64,000 bases of DNA. Source: Streptomyces profundus (GTDB taxonomy: Bacteria; Actinomycetota; Actinomycetes; Streptomycetales; Streptomycetaceae). The stretch is taken from assembly GCF_020740535.1 (NCBI RefSeq), contig NZ_CP082362.1:4772501-4836500 (forward strand), given 5' to 3'. The position numbers and the translations under genes were made by a program. Shown one piece after another: positions 43,623 through 52,338 of this stretch (its first letter is position 1; each line of letters starts with the position of its first letter). The notes beneath the pieces are model-generated. The model saw only the letters and a program-made list of their open reading frames with translations, was not told the origin of the DNA and searched no databases.

Positions 43623-44822
43623 GTGAAGACCACGCACGTGAAGCGGGCGTTCAAGTACCGCTGCTATCCGACGGATGCGCAGGCGGCGGAGCTGTCGCGC
43701 ACCTTCGGATGCGTGCGGAAGGTCTACAACCTGGCCCTCGCCGCGCGTACGGAAGCGTGGACGCGGCAGGAGCGGGTGAACTACCACCAGACCTCGGCGA
43801 TGCTGACGGCCTGGAAGAAGACCGAGGAGTTCGCCTACCTCAACGACGTCTCCTGCGTCCCGCTCCAGCAGGCGCTTCGGCACCTCCAGGGGGCGTTCAC
43901 GAACTTCTTCGACAAGCGAGCCAAGTACCCGCGTTTCAAGTCGCGGAAGGGGTCGCGGAGGTCGGCGGAGTACACCACCTCCGCGTTCCGCTTCAGGGAG
44001 GGGCGCCTGACCTTGGCGAAGATGGCGGAGCCGTTGGACATCGTGTGGTCGCGTCCGCTGCCCGAGGGGGCGTCGCCGTCCACGGTGACCGTCTCCCAGG
44101 ACGCCGCCGGACGCTGGTATGTGTCCCTGCTGGTCCAGGACCCGACCATTCAGCGGCTCCCCGCCACCGACACGGCCGTGGGTATCGATGTCGGGCTCGA
44201 TCATCTGCTGACGCTCTCCATGGGGGAGAAGATCACCAACCCCAGGCACGAGCGCCGCGATCGTGCCCGTCTCGCGAAGGCCCAGCGGCGGCTGGCCCGC
44301 AAGGCCAAGGGCGAGGGAGCCAACCGCACCAAGGCCCGCCGGAAGGTCGCCAAGGTGTATGCCCGGATCGCTGATCGCAGGCGTGATCACCTGCACAAGC
44401 TGACCACTCGACTCGTGCGTGAGAACCAAACGCTCGTGATCGAGGATCTCGCGGTTCGGAACATGGTGCGAAACCATTCTCTGGCCCGCGCCATCTCGGA
44501 CGCGGGGTGGTCGGAGTTCCGGAGCATGCTGGAGTACAAGGCGGCTTGGTATGGGCGGGAAGTGATCGCGGTCGACCGTTTCTTTCCCTCCTCCAAGCTG
44601 TGTTCGACCTGTGGCGCCGTGCGGAGTGGGATGCCGCTGCACGTCCGGGTCTGGACGTGCGGCGGTTGCGGGGCGACCCATGATCGTGACGTGAACGCGG
44701 CGCGCAACCTGCTGGCCGTCGGGCTGACGGTGTCTGTCTGTGGAGCTGGTGTAAGACCTCAACGGAGAACTCCGGGCGGGCAGTCGGCGACGAAGCAGAA
44801 AACCCCACGGCGCGAGCCGTAG
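43623..44822 (+). CDS. tnpB: TnpB, RNA-guided RuvC-type nuclease of an IS605-family element
   Basis: A 399-residue TnpB, full length for the family. RuvC residues: D189 in GIDVGLDHL, E274 in LVIEDLAVRN, and D354/D356 in THDRDVNAARN. A zinc finger is formed by C327/C330 (CSTC) and C346/C349 (CGGC). The N-terminal half contains the OTCase-like helical portion (RAFKYRCYPTDAQ). All catalytic residues are intact, so it could be active. GTG at 43623 is used; no good ribosome site precedes it. The 3' hairpin right after the stop is the expected end of its guide (omega/reRNA) transcript. Confidence 0.92.
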   Translation: MKTTHVKRAFKYRCYPTDAQAAELSRTFGCVRKVYNLALAARTEAWTRQERVNYHQTSAMLTAWKKTEEFAYLNDVSCVPLQQALRHLQGAFTNFFDKRAKYPRFKSRKGSRRSAEYTTSAFRFREGRLTLAKMAEPLDIVWSRPLPEGASPSTVTVSQDAAGRWYVSLLVQDPTIQRLPATDTAVGIDVGLDHLLTLSMGEKITNPRHERRDRARLAKAQRRLARKAKGEGANRTKARRKVAKVYARIADRRRDHLHKLTTRLVRENQTLVIEDLAVRNMVRNHSLARAISDAGWSEFRSMLEYKAAWYGREVIAVDRFFPSSKLCSTCGAVRSGMPLHVRVWTCGGCGATHDRDVNAARNLLAVGLTVSVCGAGVRPQRRTPGGQSATKQKTPRREP

Positions 44823-44856
44823 GAATCCCCCTCGTTCACGAGGGGGAGGAAGCCAA
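44700..44856 (+). ncRNA. predicted omega/reRNA scaffold at the tnpB 3' end
   Basis: In studied IS605 elements the right end is transcribed as a guide RNA overlapping the end of tnpB, with the guide just beyond the element boundary. Here a perfect 8-bp hairpin with TTCA loop (44827-44846) follows the tnpB stop by 4 nt. The upstream limit is a guess. The guide would be the bases after about 44856 (TCTGGTCCAGAG...). Confidence 0.5.
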
Positions 44857-44902
44857 TCTGGTCCAGAGCTCCCCCGGCCGGGAGGGGGGTCGCCGGTGCC
44901 CG

Positions 44903-45772
44903 TCACTCCGTCGGCTTGGCCAGCGAGACGGCGGGCCCGTCCACCTGTGAGATGCCGGCCGCGTCCAGCACGCGCTTGATGCGCCAACGCAGCTCCCGCT
45001 CCACCGACTCCGCCTTGCCGGGCGGGGTCTTCACGCTGACCTTGAGCACCATGGACTCCAGCGCCACCGAGGTCAGGCCCAGCACCTCCACCGGCTCCCA
45101 GAGCAGTTCGTTCCACGGCTCGGCCGCCGACATCTCGGCGCCGGCCTCCTCGATCAGCTTGCGGACCTGCGCGACATCCGCGTCCGACGCCACCGCCACC
45201 TCGACCGAGGCGGTCGCCCACCCCTGGCTGAGGTTCCCCACCCGCTTGATCTCCCCGTTGCGCACGTACCAGATGGCGCCGTTCTCGCCGCGCAGCGTGG
45301 TCACCCGCAGGCCGATCTCCAGCACGGTGCCGGTGACCTCGCCGGCGTCGATCGTGTCGCCCACGCCGTACTGGTCCTCCAACAGCATGAACATCCCGCT
45401 CAGCACGTCGGTGACCAGATTGCGGGAGCCGAAGCCGATGGCCACGCCGATGATGCCGGCGCTGGCCACCAGCGGGCCGAGTTGGATGCCCAGTTGGGAG
45501 AGGACCATCAGACCGGCCGTGCCCAGGATCAGCACCGAGGCGGCGCTGCGCAGCACCGAGCCGATGGCCTCGGAACGCTGCCGGCGGCGTTCCGCGTTCA
45601 CCAGCCGGCCGCCGCGCGCCGCCCGCCGCTTGCTGTCCTTCTCGCCCTCGCGGTTGAGCCGCGCGATCAGCCGGCTCAGCGAGCGGCGCACCACGAAGCG
45701 GACGGAGAACGCGATCACCGTGATCAGCAGAATGCGCAGCGCCACCGCCAGCCACGTCTCCCAGTTGCCCAT
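44903..45772 (-). CDS. small-conductance mechanosensitive channel (MscS family)
   Basis: A 289-residue protein with three N-terminal membrane helices (about 8-28, 75-95, 100-125). The pore-lining third helix is ASAGIIGVAIGFGSRNLVTD with the typical Gly/Ala packing. The MscS beta domain follows (YGVGDTIDAGEVTGTVLEIG, then GAIWYVRNGEIKRVGN), and the C-terminal alpha/beta vestibule ends in DGPAVSLAKP. It releases solutes during hypo-osmotic shock. Length matches the minimal family. It is convergent with the tnpB element and divergent from the HNH gene, with a 278-nt promoter region between. Confidence 0.92.
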   Translation of the reverse strand: MGNWETWLAVALRILLITVIAFSVRFVVRRSLSRLIARLNREGEKDSKRRAARGGRLVNAERRRQRSEAIGSVLRSAASVLILGTAGLMVLSQLGIQLGPLVASAGIIGVAIGFGSRNLVTDVLSGMFMLLEDQYGVGDTIDAGEVTGTVLEIGLRVTTLRGENGAIWYVRNGEIKRVGNLSQGWATASVEVAVASDADVAQVRKLIEEAGAEMSAAEPWNELLWEPVEVLGLTSVALESMVLKVSVKTPPGKAESVERELRWRIKRVLDAAGISQVDGPAVSLAKPTE

Positions 45773-46050
45773 GCGGCCCTCTCAGCTCACCCGTCCGTCG
45801 CCCCGTGCCGCGGTCAACCGTAATCGGCCCGGGGCCGCGGCCCGCTCGGGAAGGGGGCCGGGCGGCGGCCCGAACCCGCCCAGCGGGCGAAGGGGCAGGC
45901 GGGGGTGAGGGGAAACCCGGGACGGACGTGGCGGATGACACATGGGACACATTCCCGGATCGTGGTGGCGCCGGTGCCCCTGCCCACGACACACTGAGGG
46001 AGATCGTCACGGCGCGAGCCACGTGCCGCCGACGGAAACGGAGGGCGTTC

Positions 46051-46650
46051 GTGCCACACGTCTTGGTCCTCAACGCTTCGTACGAGCCGTTGGGCGTCGT
46101 ACCGGTCCGCCGCGCACTCATCCTGTTGCTCAACGACAAGGCGGTCAGCCTGGAGAGCTCGGGGCTGCTGATGCGCAGCGCCAGCAGCGCCATTCCGGCC
46201 CCCAGCGTGGTGAGACTGAAACGCTTCGTGCGTGTCCCCTACCGCACCGCCGTGCCGCTGACCCGACGAGCGCTCTTCGCCCGGGACGGCGGCCGTTGTG
46301 CTTACTGCGGCGGTGTCGCCACCAGCGTCGACCATGTGATCCCGCGCAGCCGGGGCGGCCAGCACGCCTGGGACAACGTCGTCGCGGCCTGTCGCAGTTG
46401 CAACCACATCAAGGCCGACCGGCAGGTCGCCGAGCTGGGCTGGCGGCTGCGCCACCCGCCGGGGCCGCCCTCGGGTCTCGCCTGGCGCATCATCGGCACC
46501 GGGCACCGCGACCCGCGCTGGCTCCCCTATCTGCGGCCCTATGGCGCCGATGACGCGCTGGCCAGGATCGAGGCCCATCCGGTCCGCGCGGGCAAGGGCG
46601 CCAAGCCCGCCAAGCCCGTCAAGCCCAGCGAGCCGGCCGAGTCCGTCTGA
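46051..46650 (+). CDS. HNH endonuclease-family protein
   Basis: A 199-residue protein. The N-terminal ~80 residues are VLVLNASYEPLGVVPVRRAL-type, a conserved actinobacterial extension. HNH follows at about 90-135: CAYCGG, VDHVIPRSRGG and CRSCNHIKADR, with two CxxC zinc ligand pairs and the catalytic His-Asn pattern intact. The C-terminal ~30 residues are a Lys/Pro-rich tail (KPAKPVKPSEPAE). GTG at 46051 follows GGAGGG. Such genes are widespread core genes in streptomycetes and are not linked here to restriction genes; the biological role is unclear. Confidence 0.88.
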   Translation: MPHVLVLNASYEPLGVVPVRRALILLLNDKAVSLESSGLLMRSASSAIPAPSVVRLKRFVRVPYRTAVPLTRRALFARDGGRCAYCGGVATSVDHVIPRSRGGQHAWDNVVAACRSCNHIKADRQVAELGWRLRHPPGPPSGLAWRIIGTGHRDPRWLPYLRPYGADDALARIEAHPVRAGKGAKPAKPVKPSEPAESV

Positions 46651-46904
46651 CGCCCGCCCGCCGTCGCCCCCCTCCCGGCGGGGTCCCCGGCGCGGGCCCC
46701 TCACTCGTTCGGACGGCCGCGCCGGCTCCCGGACGGGGACCCGTCCGGTCGCGAAAAACGGGGGTGTGCCGGGCCTCGGGCAACAAGATTTCTCGCGCGG
46801 ACCGACGTGAGGTACGCCGCTTTCCCGTCGCGGCCACGGATGCGATGACGTTCACTGGGTAGAGCACCACCCAAGACGACTGCCGTCCCTGAACGGAGAC
46901 CCCC

Positions 46905-47132
46905 GTGGCCGTTGCCACTAGGAACCAGTGCAAAAGCAAACGTGTGAGCCCGCAGGGCCCGCCCCCGATGATCGGCGTCCCGGCCCAGGCCGCCGCCCGT
47001 GAGGTGCCGCTGACCAGCGAGCCCCCGCTCGGCGACCTCGCCCCCCTCACCTCGGAACAGCCCCTGGCCGCCCAGTCGCCCCTGGTCTCCGAGCCCAGCG
47101 GTCGCGGGGGCGCGGAGGCCATCGGCGTCTGA
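46905..47132 (+). CDS. small proline-rich ORF translationally coupled to malQ
   Basis: A 75-residue frame starting with GTG after CGGAGA. It is rich in Pro, Ser and Glu and has a loosely repeated unit (PLTSEPPL, PLTSEQPL, PLVSEP). No signal peptide or known family. Its stop overlaps the malQ ATG as TGATG, so it may control malQ translation by coupling. An upstream 254-nt stretch without genes would hold the promoter. It could be a real leader peptide or small protein, or an untranslated leader that happens to be open. Confidence 0.5.
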   Translation: MAVATRNQCKSKRVSPQGPPPMIGVPAQAAAREVPLTSEPPLGDLAPLTSEQPLAAQSPLVSEPSGRGGAEAIGV

Positions 47133-49237
47133 TGGACGCCCTGGCGCGGCTCGCCGCCGCCCACTCGGTGGCCACCTCCTACGCCCCATCGCCGGGGGAG
47201 TCCATCGAGGTCCCCAGGGAAACGGTGGTGGCCGTGCTCGCGGCGCTCGGCGTGGACGCCGGCAGCCCCGAGGCCATCAGCGCTGCGCTCGCCCGGCGGG
47301 CCGAACAGGCCGAGCGGCTGCTGCCCCCCACCCTGGTGGCCAGCCCCAGCGCCCCCGTCGCCCCGCCGCCCGTGCCCGCCGGCACCACGTTCACCCTCAC
47401 CCTGGAGGACGGCTCCCGCCGCCCGCTGGACGCGGCGCCGCCCCCCATCGGGCGGCACACGCTGCGCGCGCTGGCCCCCGACGGGCGCGCCGCCGAGGCC
47501 ACCGTCCTCGTTCCCCCGGACACCGCGCCCACCGCTCGGGCGCGGGACATCGGGCTGATGGTCCAGCTCTACTCGCTGCTCTCGCGCGGCTCCTGGGGCA
47601 TGGGCGATCTCGTGGACCTCGCCGATCTGGCGCGCTGGGCCGGCCCCACCCTCGGCGTCGGCTTCCTCCAGCTCAACCCGCTGCACGCGGCCGTTCCCGC
47701 CGCGGCCGGCGAGGCGGTCGACCCGTCCCCCTACCGCCCGGCCACCCGCCGCTTCGCCGATCCGGTGCATCTGCGGATCGAGGCCATCCCCGAGTACGCC
47801 GCGCTGGACGCGGCGGCGCGCGGGCGCGTCGCGCCGCTGCTGGCACGGGCCGCCCGGCTGCGCCACGCGGTGCTGGACGAGCGCGCCCCCATCGACCGGG
47901 ACGCCGTCTGGGCGGCCAAGCGCGCCGCGCTTGAGATCCTGCACGCGGTGCCGCTCGACGCCGAACGGGCCGCCGCCTTCCGCGCCTACCGGGACGCCTG
48001 CGGTCAGGCCCTCACCGACCACGCCACCTGGTGCGCCCTGGCCGAGGTGGAAGGACCCGACTGGCACCGCTGGCCCGCCGGGCTGCGCCGCCCCGACACG
48101 GCCCAGACGGCGCGGGCCAGGCGCGCGCACCGGCCGCTGGTCGACTTCCACCGCTGGCTGGCCTGGCTGACCGACACCCAGCTGGCCGACGCCCAGCGCG
48201 CCGCCAGGGAGGCGGGCATGGGCATCGGGCTGCTGCACGACCTGGCCGTGGGCGTCCACCCCGACGGCTCCGACGCCTGGGCCGGCCAGGACGTGCTGGC
48301 CGACGGCATGTCGGTCGGCGCGCCCCCCGACACGTTCAACGAACGCGGCCAGGACTGGGGCCTGCCGCCCTGGCGCCCCGACGCGCTGGCCGAGACCGGC
48401 TACGCGCCCTGCCTTGAGCTGGCCGGCGCGCTGGCCCGGCACGCCGGCGGGCTGCGCGTCGACCATGTGATGGGACAGTTCCGGCTCTGGTGGATCCCCC
48501 GGGGCGCCGAGCCGTGCGACGGCACCTATGTCGGCTATGACGCGGACGCGATGCTCGCCGTGCTGGCGCTGGCCGCGCACCGCGCCGGCGCGGTGCTGGT
48601 CGGCGAGGACCTGGGCACGGTCGAGCCCGGCGTGCGGGAGCGGCTCGCCGAACGCGGCGTCGCCGGCACCTCGGTGCTGTGGTTCGAACGCCACTGGGAC
48701 CGCGAGGGACGCCCGCCGCTCGACCCGGCGGACTGGCGCGCCAACTGCCTGGCCACGGTCACCACCCACGATCTGCCGGCCACCGCCGGCCGGTTCGACG
48801 GCTCCGACGTCCGGCTGCGGCGGCGGCTCGGGCTGCTGGCCGAGCCCGACCGCGCCGTGGCCGAGGCCGAGGCCGAGGTGCGGGACTGGCTGGCGACCTT
48901 CCGCCGGATGGGGCTGCTGGACGGGGGCGACGGGGGCGCGGCCGGCGGTGTCGGCGGTGTCGGCGGTGTCGGCGGTGTCGGCGGTGTCGGCGAGGAGGAG
49001 TGGATCGTCGCCGCCTACCGCTTCCTGGCGCTGACCCCCGCCCGGCTGGTCGGCGTCTGGCTGCCCGACGGCCTGGGCGACCGCCGCCCGCAGAACGTTC
49101 CCGGCACCTGGCGCGAGTACCCCAACTGGCGCCTGCCGCTGGCCGACGCGACCGGGCGCCCGGTCACCCTGGAGGAGCTGACCGCGTCGGACCGGCTGGC
49201 CCGGCTGGTCGCCTCGGTGCGCGACCCGGGGCCCTGA
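47132..49237 (+). CDS. malQ: 4-alpha-glucanotransferase (amylomaltase)
   Basis: A 701-residue GH77 enzyme that transfers alpha-1,4-glucan segments in maltodextrin use. After a ~130-residue N-terminal domain, the catalytic barrel starts with GLMVQLYSLLSRGSWGMGDL. Family motifs include GIGLLHDLAVGVHPDGSD, the nucleophile region GLRVDHVMGQFRLWW (Asp), the acid/base region AVLVGEDLGTV (Glu), and TVTTHDLPATAGRF (third carboxylate). Length is normal for actinobacterial MalQ. Between the last helices a Gly-Val repeat insert (about residues 605-619) is encoded by five 9-bp repeats. It lies downstream of the coupled small ORF. Confidence 0.94.
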   Translation: MDALARLAAAHSVATSYAPSPGESIEVPRETVVAVLAALGVDAGSPEAISAALARRAEQAERLLPPTLVASPSAPVAPPPVPAGTTFTLTLEDGSRRPLDAAPPPIGRHTLRALAPDGRAAEATVLVPPDTAPTARARDIGLMVQLYSLLSRGSWGMGDLVDLADLARWAGPTLGVGFLQLNPLHAAVPAAAGEAVDPSPYRPATRRFADPVHLRIEAIPEYAALDAAARGRVAPLLARAARLRHAVLDERAPIDRDAVWAAKRAALEILHAVPLDAERAAAFRAYRDACGQALTDHATWCALAEVEGPDWHRWPAGLRRPDTAQTARARRAHRPLVDFHRWLAWLTDTQLADAQRAAREAGMGIGLLHDLAVGVHPDGSDAWAGQDVLADGMSVGAPPDTFNERGQDWGLPPWRPDALAETGYAPCLELAGALARHAGGLRVDHVMGQFRLWWIPRGAEPCDGTYVGYDADAMLAVLALAAHRAGAVLVGEDLGTVEPGVRERLAERGVAGTSVLWFERHWDREGRPPLDPADWRANCLATVTTHDLPATAGRFDGSDVRLRRRLGLLAEPDRAVAEAEAEVRDWLATFRRMGLLDGGDGGAAGGVGGVGGVGGVGGVGEEEWIVAAYRFLALTPARLVGVWLPDGLGDRRPQNVPGTWREYPNWRLPLADATGRPVTLEELTASDRLARLVASVRDPGP
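48944..48988 (+). repeat. five 9-bp tandem repeats inside malQ
   Basis: Five exact copies of GGCGGTGTC in frame encode a Gly-Gly-Val run. Because the unit is a multiple of three, copy-number changes would lengthen a surface loop without breaking the frame. Confidence 0.9.
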
Positions 49238-49275
49238 GCCACGGCCGGCGCGGGGCGTTCGTTAGTGTGGGGGGC

Positions 49276-49500
49276 GTGGTCAACATGAACAAGAAGCGTG
49301 CCGCCGCGGTATCACTCGGCACGGTGCTGCTGATGACGCTGTCCTCCCCGGCCGCCCACGCGGCGCTGCACCGCGACGACGGCGACGACCCGGGCACCGG
49401 CCTGAGCGTCGCCGAGACGCTGGGCCTGTTCGTGGTGGCGCCCATCGTCCTCTTCGCGCTGATCGCCGGCGCCGTCGTCCTCGGCGAACGCAAGCGCTGA
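49276..49500 (+). CDS. small secreted or membrane protein
   Basis: A 74-residue protein with a signal-like segment (AAAVSLGTVLLMTLSSPAAHA, cut after AHA likely), an acidic stretch (HRDDGDDPGTG) and a C-terminal membrane helix (LGLFVVAPIVLFALIAGAVVLG) ending in ERKR. It is a single-pass membrane protein with a short outside loop. GTG at 49276 is used after a G-run; ATG 49285 is equally possible. It lies 38 nt after malQ. The family is unknown to me. Confidence 0.65.
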   Translation: MVNMNKKRAAAVSLGTVLLMTLSSPAAHAALHRDDGDDPGTGLSVAETLGLFVVAPIVLFALIAGAVVLGERKR

Positions 49501-49740
49501 CGCCTTTCCGGCGGATCCGCGGGCCCTTCGGTGGCGTCCGGGCGGAGGGTTCGTTCGTGGCTCATGCCCGGGGTGATGCGCCGCGATCCCGCATGTGCGG
49601 GCTTTTCGGCGGTGCTTGGGCGCGGGATCCGTTTGCTGTTCACGTTGGGGGCGGTCCGTGGTGGGTCCGTGCTTGCGGGCTCTTCGATAGCACCGGGCCG
49701 GAGGGGGCCACTCGCGGGCGCCGGCGCCTCGCCGGGCCCC

Positions 49741-49765
49741 GGCCGGGCCCTGTCGGGGCCCGGCC
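49741..49765. terminator. 10-bp perfect hairpin between convergent genes
   Basis: GGCCGGGCCC at 49741-49750 pairs with GGGCCCGGCC at 49756-49765 around TGTCG. It lies 12 nt beyond the end of the leftward pepN and about 240 nt after the small membrane-protein gene, so it may work for both strands. Confidence 0.7.
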
Positions 49766-49776
49766 GAACGCGGCCG

Positions 49777-52338
49777 TCAGGCCGTCGCGTCCGCCCGCTG
49801 GGCGCGCAGCGCGCGCTCGATGCCGGCCCTCGACTCCGTCACCAGCCGGCGCAGCGCCGCCGTGGGCTCCGTCGCCGTGAGCCACGCGTCCGTCGCGTCC
49901 AGCGTCTCCGGTGACGTCTGGGTCGCCGGGTAGAGGCCGATCGCGATCGCCTGCGCCGACTCGTGGCTACGGTTCTTCCACACGTCCTCGATCACCTCGA
50001 AGAACGACTTCGCGTAGGGCGCCAACAGCTCCCGCTGGTCGGTCTGCGTGAAGCCGCCGATCGTCGCCTCCCGGATGGAGTTCGGCAGGCTCTCGTCGAA
50101 CACCGCCGCCTGCCAGGCCGCCGCCTTGGCCTCGGCCGTGGGCCTGGCGGCCCTGGCCGCCGCCGCGTGCTGCTCACCGGCCGAGGTCGGGTCGCGCCGC
50201 AGCTCGGCGGCGATGGCCTCCTCGTCGGCGCGGCCGGTGGCCACCAGCCGCAGCAGCAGCGACCAGCGCAGATCGGTGTCGACCGCGAGCCCCGGCACCT
50301 CGGCGCTGCCGTTCAACAGGCCGGCCAGCAACGCCAGTTCGTCGTCGGCACGCGCGGTGGCCGCCAACGCCCTGGCCCAGGCGAGCTGGTGGTCGCTGCC
50401 GGGCTCGGCCGTGCGCAGCCGCTCCAGGGTCGCCGCCGACCAGATGGCCAGGCCCTCGGCCCGCCACTCGGGGGCGGCGTAGAGGTCCAGCGCCAACTTG
50501 ACCTGACGGTGCAGCGACTGGACGACGCCGATGTCCGTCTCCTTGCCGATGCCGGCCAGCACCACCGACAGGTAGTCGCGGGTCGCCAGCTCGCCGTCCC
50601 TGGTCATGTCCCAGGTGGAGGCCCAGCACAGCGCCCGGGGCAGCGACTCGGTGAAGTCCCCGACGCGGCGGGCGACCTGGGCGGTCGACTCCGGGTCGAG
50701 CCTGACCTTGGCGTACGACAGGTCGTCGTCGTTGAGCAGCACCACGGCGGGCCGTGCCCTGCCGACCAGCGCGGGCACCTCCGTCTCCGCGCCCGTCACG
50801 TCCAGCTCGATCCGGTCGGTGCGCACCAGCGCCCCGTCCACCGGGTCGTAGAGGCCGATCGCGATGCGGTGCGGGCGCAGCGTGGACTCGCCCTTGGCGC
50901 CGGCGGGCAGCGGCGGCGCCTCCTGCTGGACGACGAACCGGGTGATCACACCGTCGGCGTCGACCTCGACCACCGGGCGCAGCACGTTGATGCCGGCCGT
51001 CTCCAGCCAGGCCCGGGACCACGCCTTGAGATCCCGGCCGCTGGTCTCCTCCAGCGCGGCCAGCAGGTCCGTCAGCCGGGTGTTGCCCCAGGCGTGCCGC
51101 TTGAAGTACGTCCGCACGCCCTGGAAGAACTCCTCCCTGCCGACGTAGGCCACCAGCTGCTTGAGCACCGAGGCGCCCTTGGCGTAGGTGATGCCGTCGA
51201 AGTTGACCAGCACATCGTCCAGATCGCTGATGTCCGCCATGATCGGGTGCGTGGACGGGAGTTGGTCCTGCCGGTACGCCCAGGTCTTCAGCTGGTTGGC
51301 GAACCCCGTCCAGGCGTGCGGCCACTGGCTGCCCGGCGCGTGCGCCAGGCAGGCGACGGAGGTGTAGGTGGCGAACGACTCGTTCAGCCACAGGTCGTTC
51401 CACCACTCCATGGTGACCAGGTCGCCGAACCACATGTGCGCCAGCTCGTGCAGGATGGTCTCGGCCCTGGCCTCGTAGGCCGCGTCCGTCATCTTGGACC
51501 GGAACACGTACTGGTCCCGGATGGTGACGGCCCCCGCGTTCTCCATCGCGCCCGCGTTGAACTCGGGGACGAACAGCTGGTCGTACTTGGCGAACGGGTA
51601 CGGGAAGTCGAACTGCTCCTCGAACCAGTCGAAGCCCATCCGGGTGACGGAGAGGATCGCCTCGACGTCCAGGTGTTCGGCGAGCGAGGGCCGGCAGTAG
51701 AGGCCGAGCGGCACGGAACGGCCGTTGCCCTCCCAGGTGCTGTGCACCGCGTGGTACGGGCCGGCGATCAGCGCGGTGATGTAGGTGGAGATGCGCGGCG
51801 TCGGCTCGAACCGCCACACCTTCTCCGCCGGCTCGGGCGTCGGCGAGTTGGAGATCACCGTCCAGCCCTCGGGGGCGGTGACGGTGAACGTGAACGTCCC
51901 CTTGAGATCCGGCTGCTCGAAGCAGGCGAACACCCTGCGGGAGTCCGGCACCTCGAACTGGGTGTAGAGGTACGTCTGTTGGTCGACCGGGTCGACGAAA
52001 CGGTGCAGCCCCTCGCCGGTGTTGGTGTAGGCGCAGTCGGCGACGACCAGCAGCTCGTTGGCGCCCTCGACGACGTCGGGCAGCGCGATCCTGGAGTCGG
52101 CGAAGACCTCGGCCGGATCGAGCGCGGCCCCGTTGAGCACCACCTCGGCCACGCGGGGCGCGACCAGGTCGACGAACGTGGACCCGGCCTCGTGTGCGGT
52201 GAACCGGATGGTGGTGCGGGAGGGAAAGGTGCCGCCCTGCGGCGCAGCGGACAGATCGAGCGTGATCTCGTAACTGTCAACGTTGATCAGTTCGGCGCGC
52301 TCTTGGGCCTCTTGCCGGGTCAGGTTCGTACCGGGCAC
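49777..52338 (-). CDS. pepN: aminopeptidase N (M1 metallopeptidase), paralogue 1
   Basis: An 853-residue cytoplasmic M1 aminopeptidase, full length. The substrate-recognition motif is GAMENAG (about 265-271). The zinc site is HELAH at about 300 with its third ligand in NESFATY about 18 residues later. The ERAP1-like C-terminal helical domain ends the protein (RRLVTESRAGIERAL). GTG at 52338 gives the standard VPGTNLTRQEA opening. It cleaves N-terminal residues from peptides. A second full paralogue lies at 55433-58024 with a near-identical plan (GAMENPG, HEMAH). Confidence 0.96.
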   Translation of the reverse strand: MPGTNLTRQEAQERAELINVDSYEITLDLSAAPQGGTFPSRTTIRFTAHEAGSTFVDLVAPRVAEVVLNGAALDPAEVFADSRIALPDVVEGANELLVVADCAYTNTGEGLHRFVDPVDQQTYLYTQFEVPDSRRVFACFEQPDLKGTFTFTVTAPEGWTVISNSPTPEPAEKVWRFEPTPRISTYITALIAGPYHAVHSTWEGNGRSVPLGLYCRPSLAEHLDVEAILSVTRMGFDWFEEQFDFPYPFAKYDQLFVPEFNAGAMENAGAVTIRDQYVFRSKMTDAAYEARAETILHELAHMWFGDLVTMEWWNDLWLNESFATYTSVACLAHAPGSQWPHAWTGFANQLKTWAYRQDQLPSTHPIMADISDLDDVLVNFDGITYAKGASVLKQLVAYVGREEFFQGVRTYFKRHAWGNTRLTDLLAALEETSGRDLKAWSRAWLETAGINVLRPVVEVDADGVITRFVVQQEAPPLPAGAKGESTLRPHRIAIGLYDPVDGALVRTDRIELDVTGAETEVPALVGRARPAVVLLNDDDLSYAKVRLDPESTAQVARRVGDFTESLPRALCWASTWDMTRDGELATRDYLSVVLAGIGKETDIGVVQSLHRQVKLALDLYAAPEWRAEGLAIWSAATLERLRTAEPGSDHQLAWARALAATARADDELALLAGLLNGSAEVPGLAVDTDLRWSLLLRLVATGRADEEAIAAELRRDPTSAGEQHAAAARAARPTAEAKAAAWQAAVFDESLPNSIREATIGGFTQTDQRELLAPYAKSFFEVIEDVWKNRSHESAQAIAIGLYPATQTSPETLDATDAWLTATEPTAALRRLVTESRAGIERALRAQRADATA

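Larger units (their letters stand above)
43480..44856 (+). mobile_element. IS200/IS605-type element with tnpB only
   Basis: Left hairpin CCCCGGCT/AGCCGGGG at 43487-43504 and right hairpin CCCCCTCG/CGAGGGGG at 44827-44846 flank a lone tnpB. Such subterminal hairpins instead of inverted repeats are characteristic of the family. No tnpA is present, so it would need a transposase in trans. Exact ends are estimated: the right end is probably near GGAAGCCAA at 44848-44856; the left end is not certain. Confidence 0.75.
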
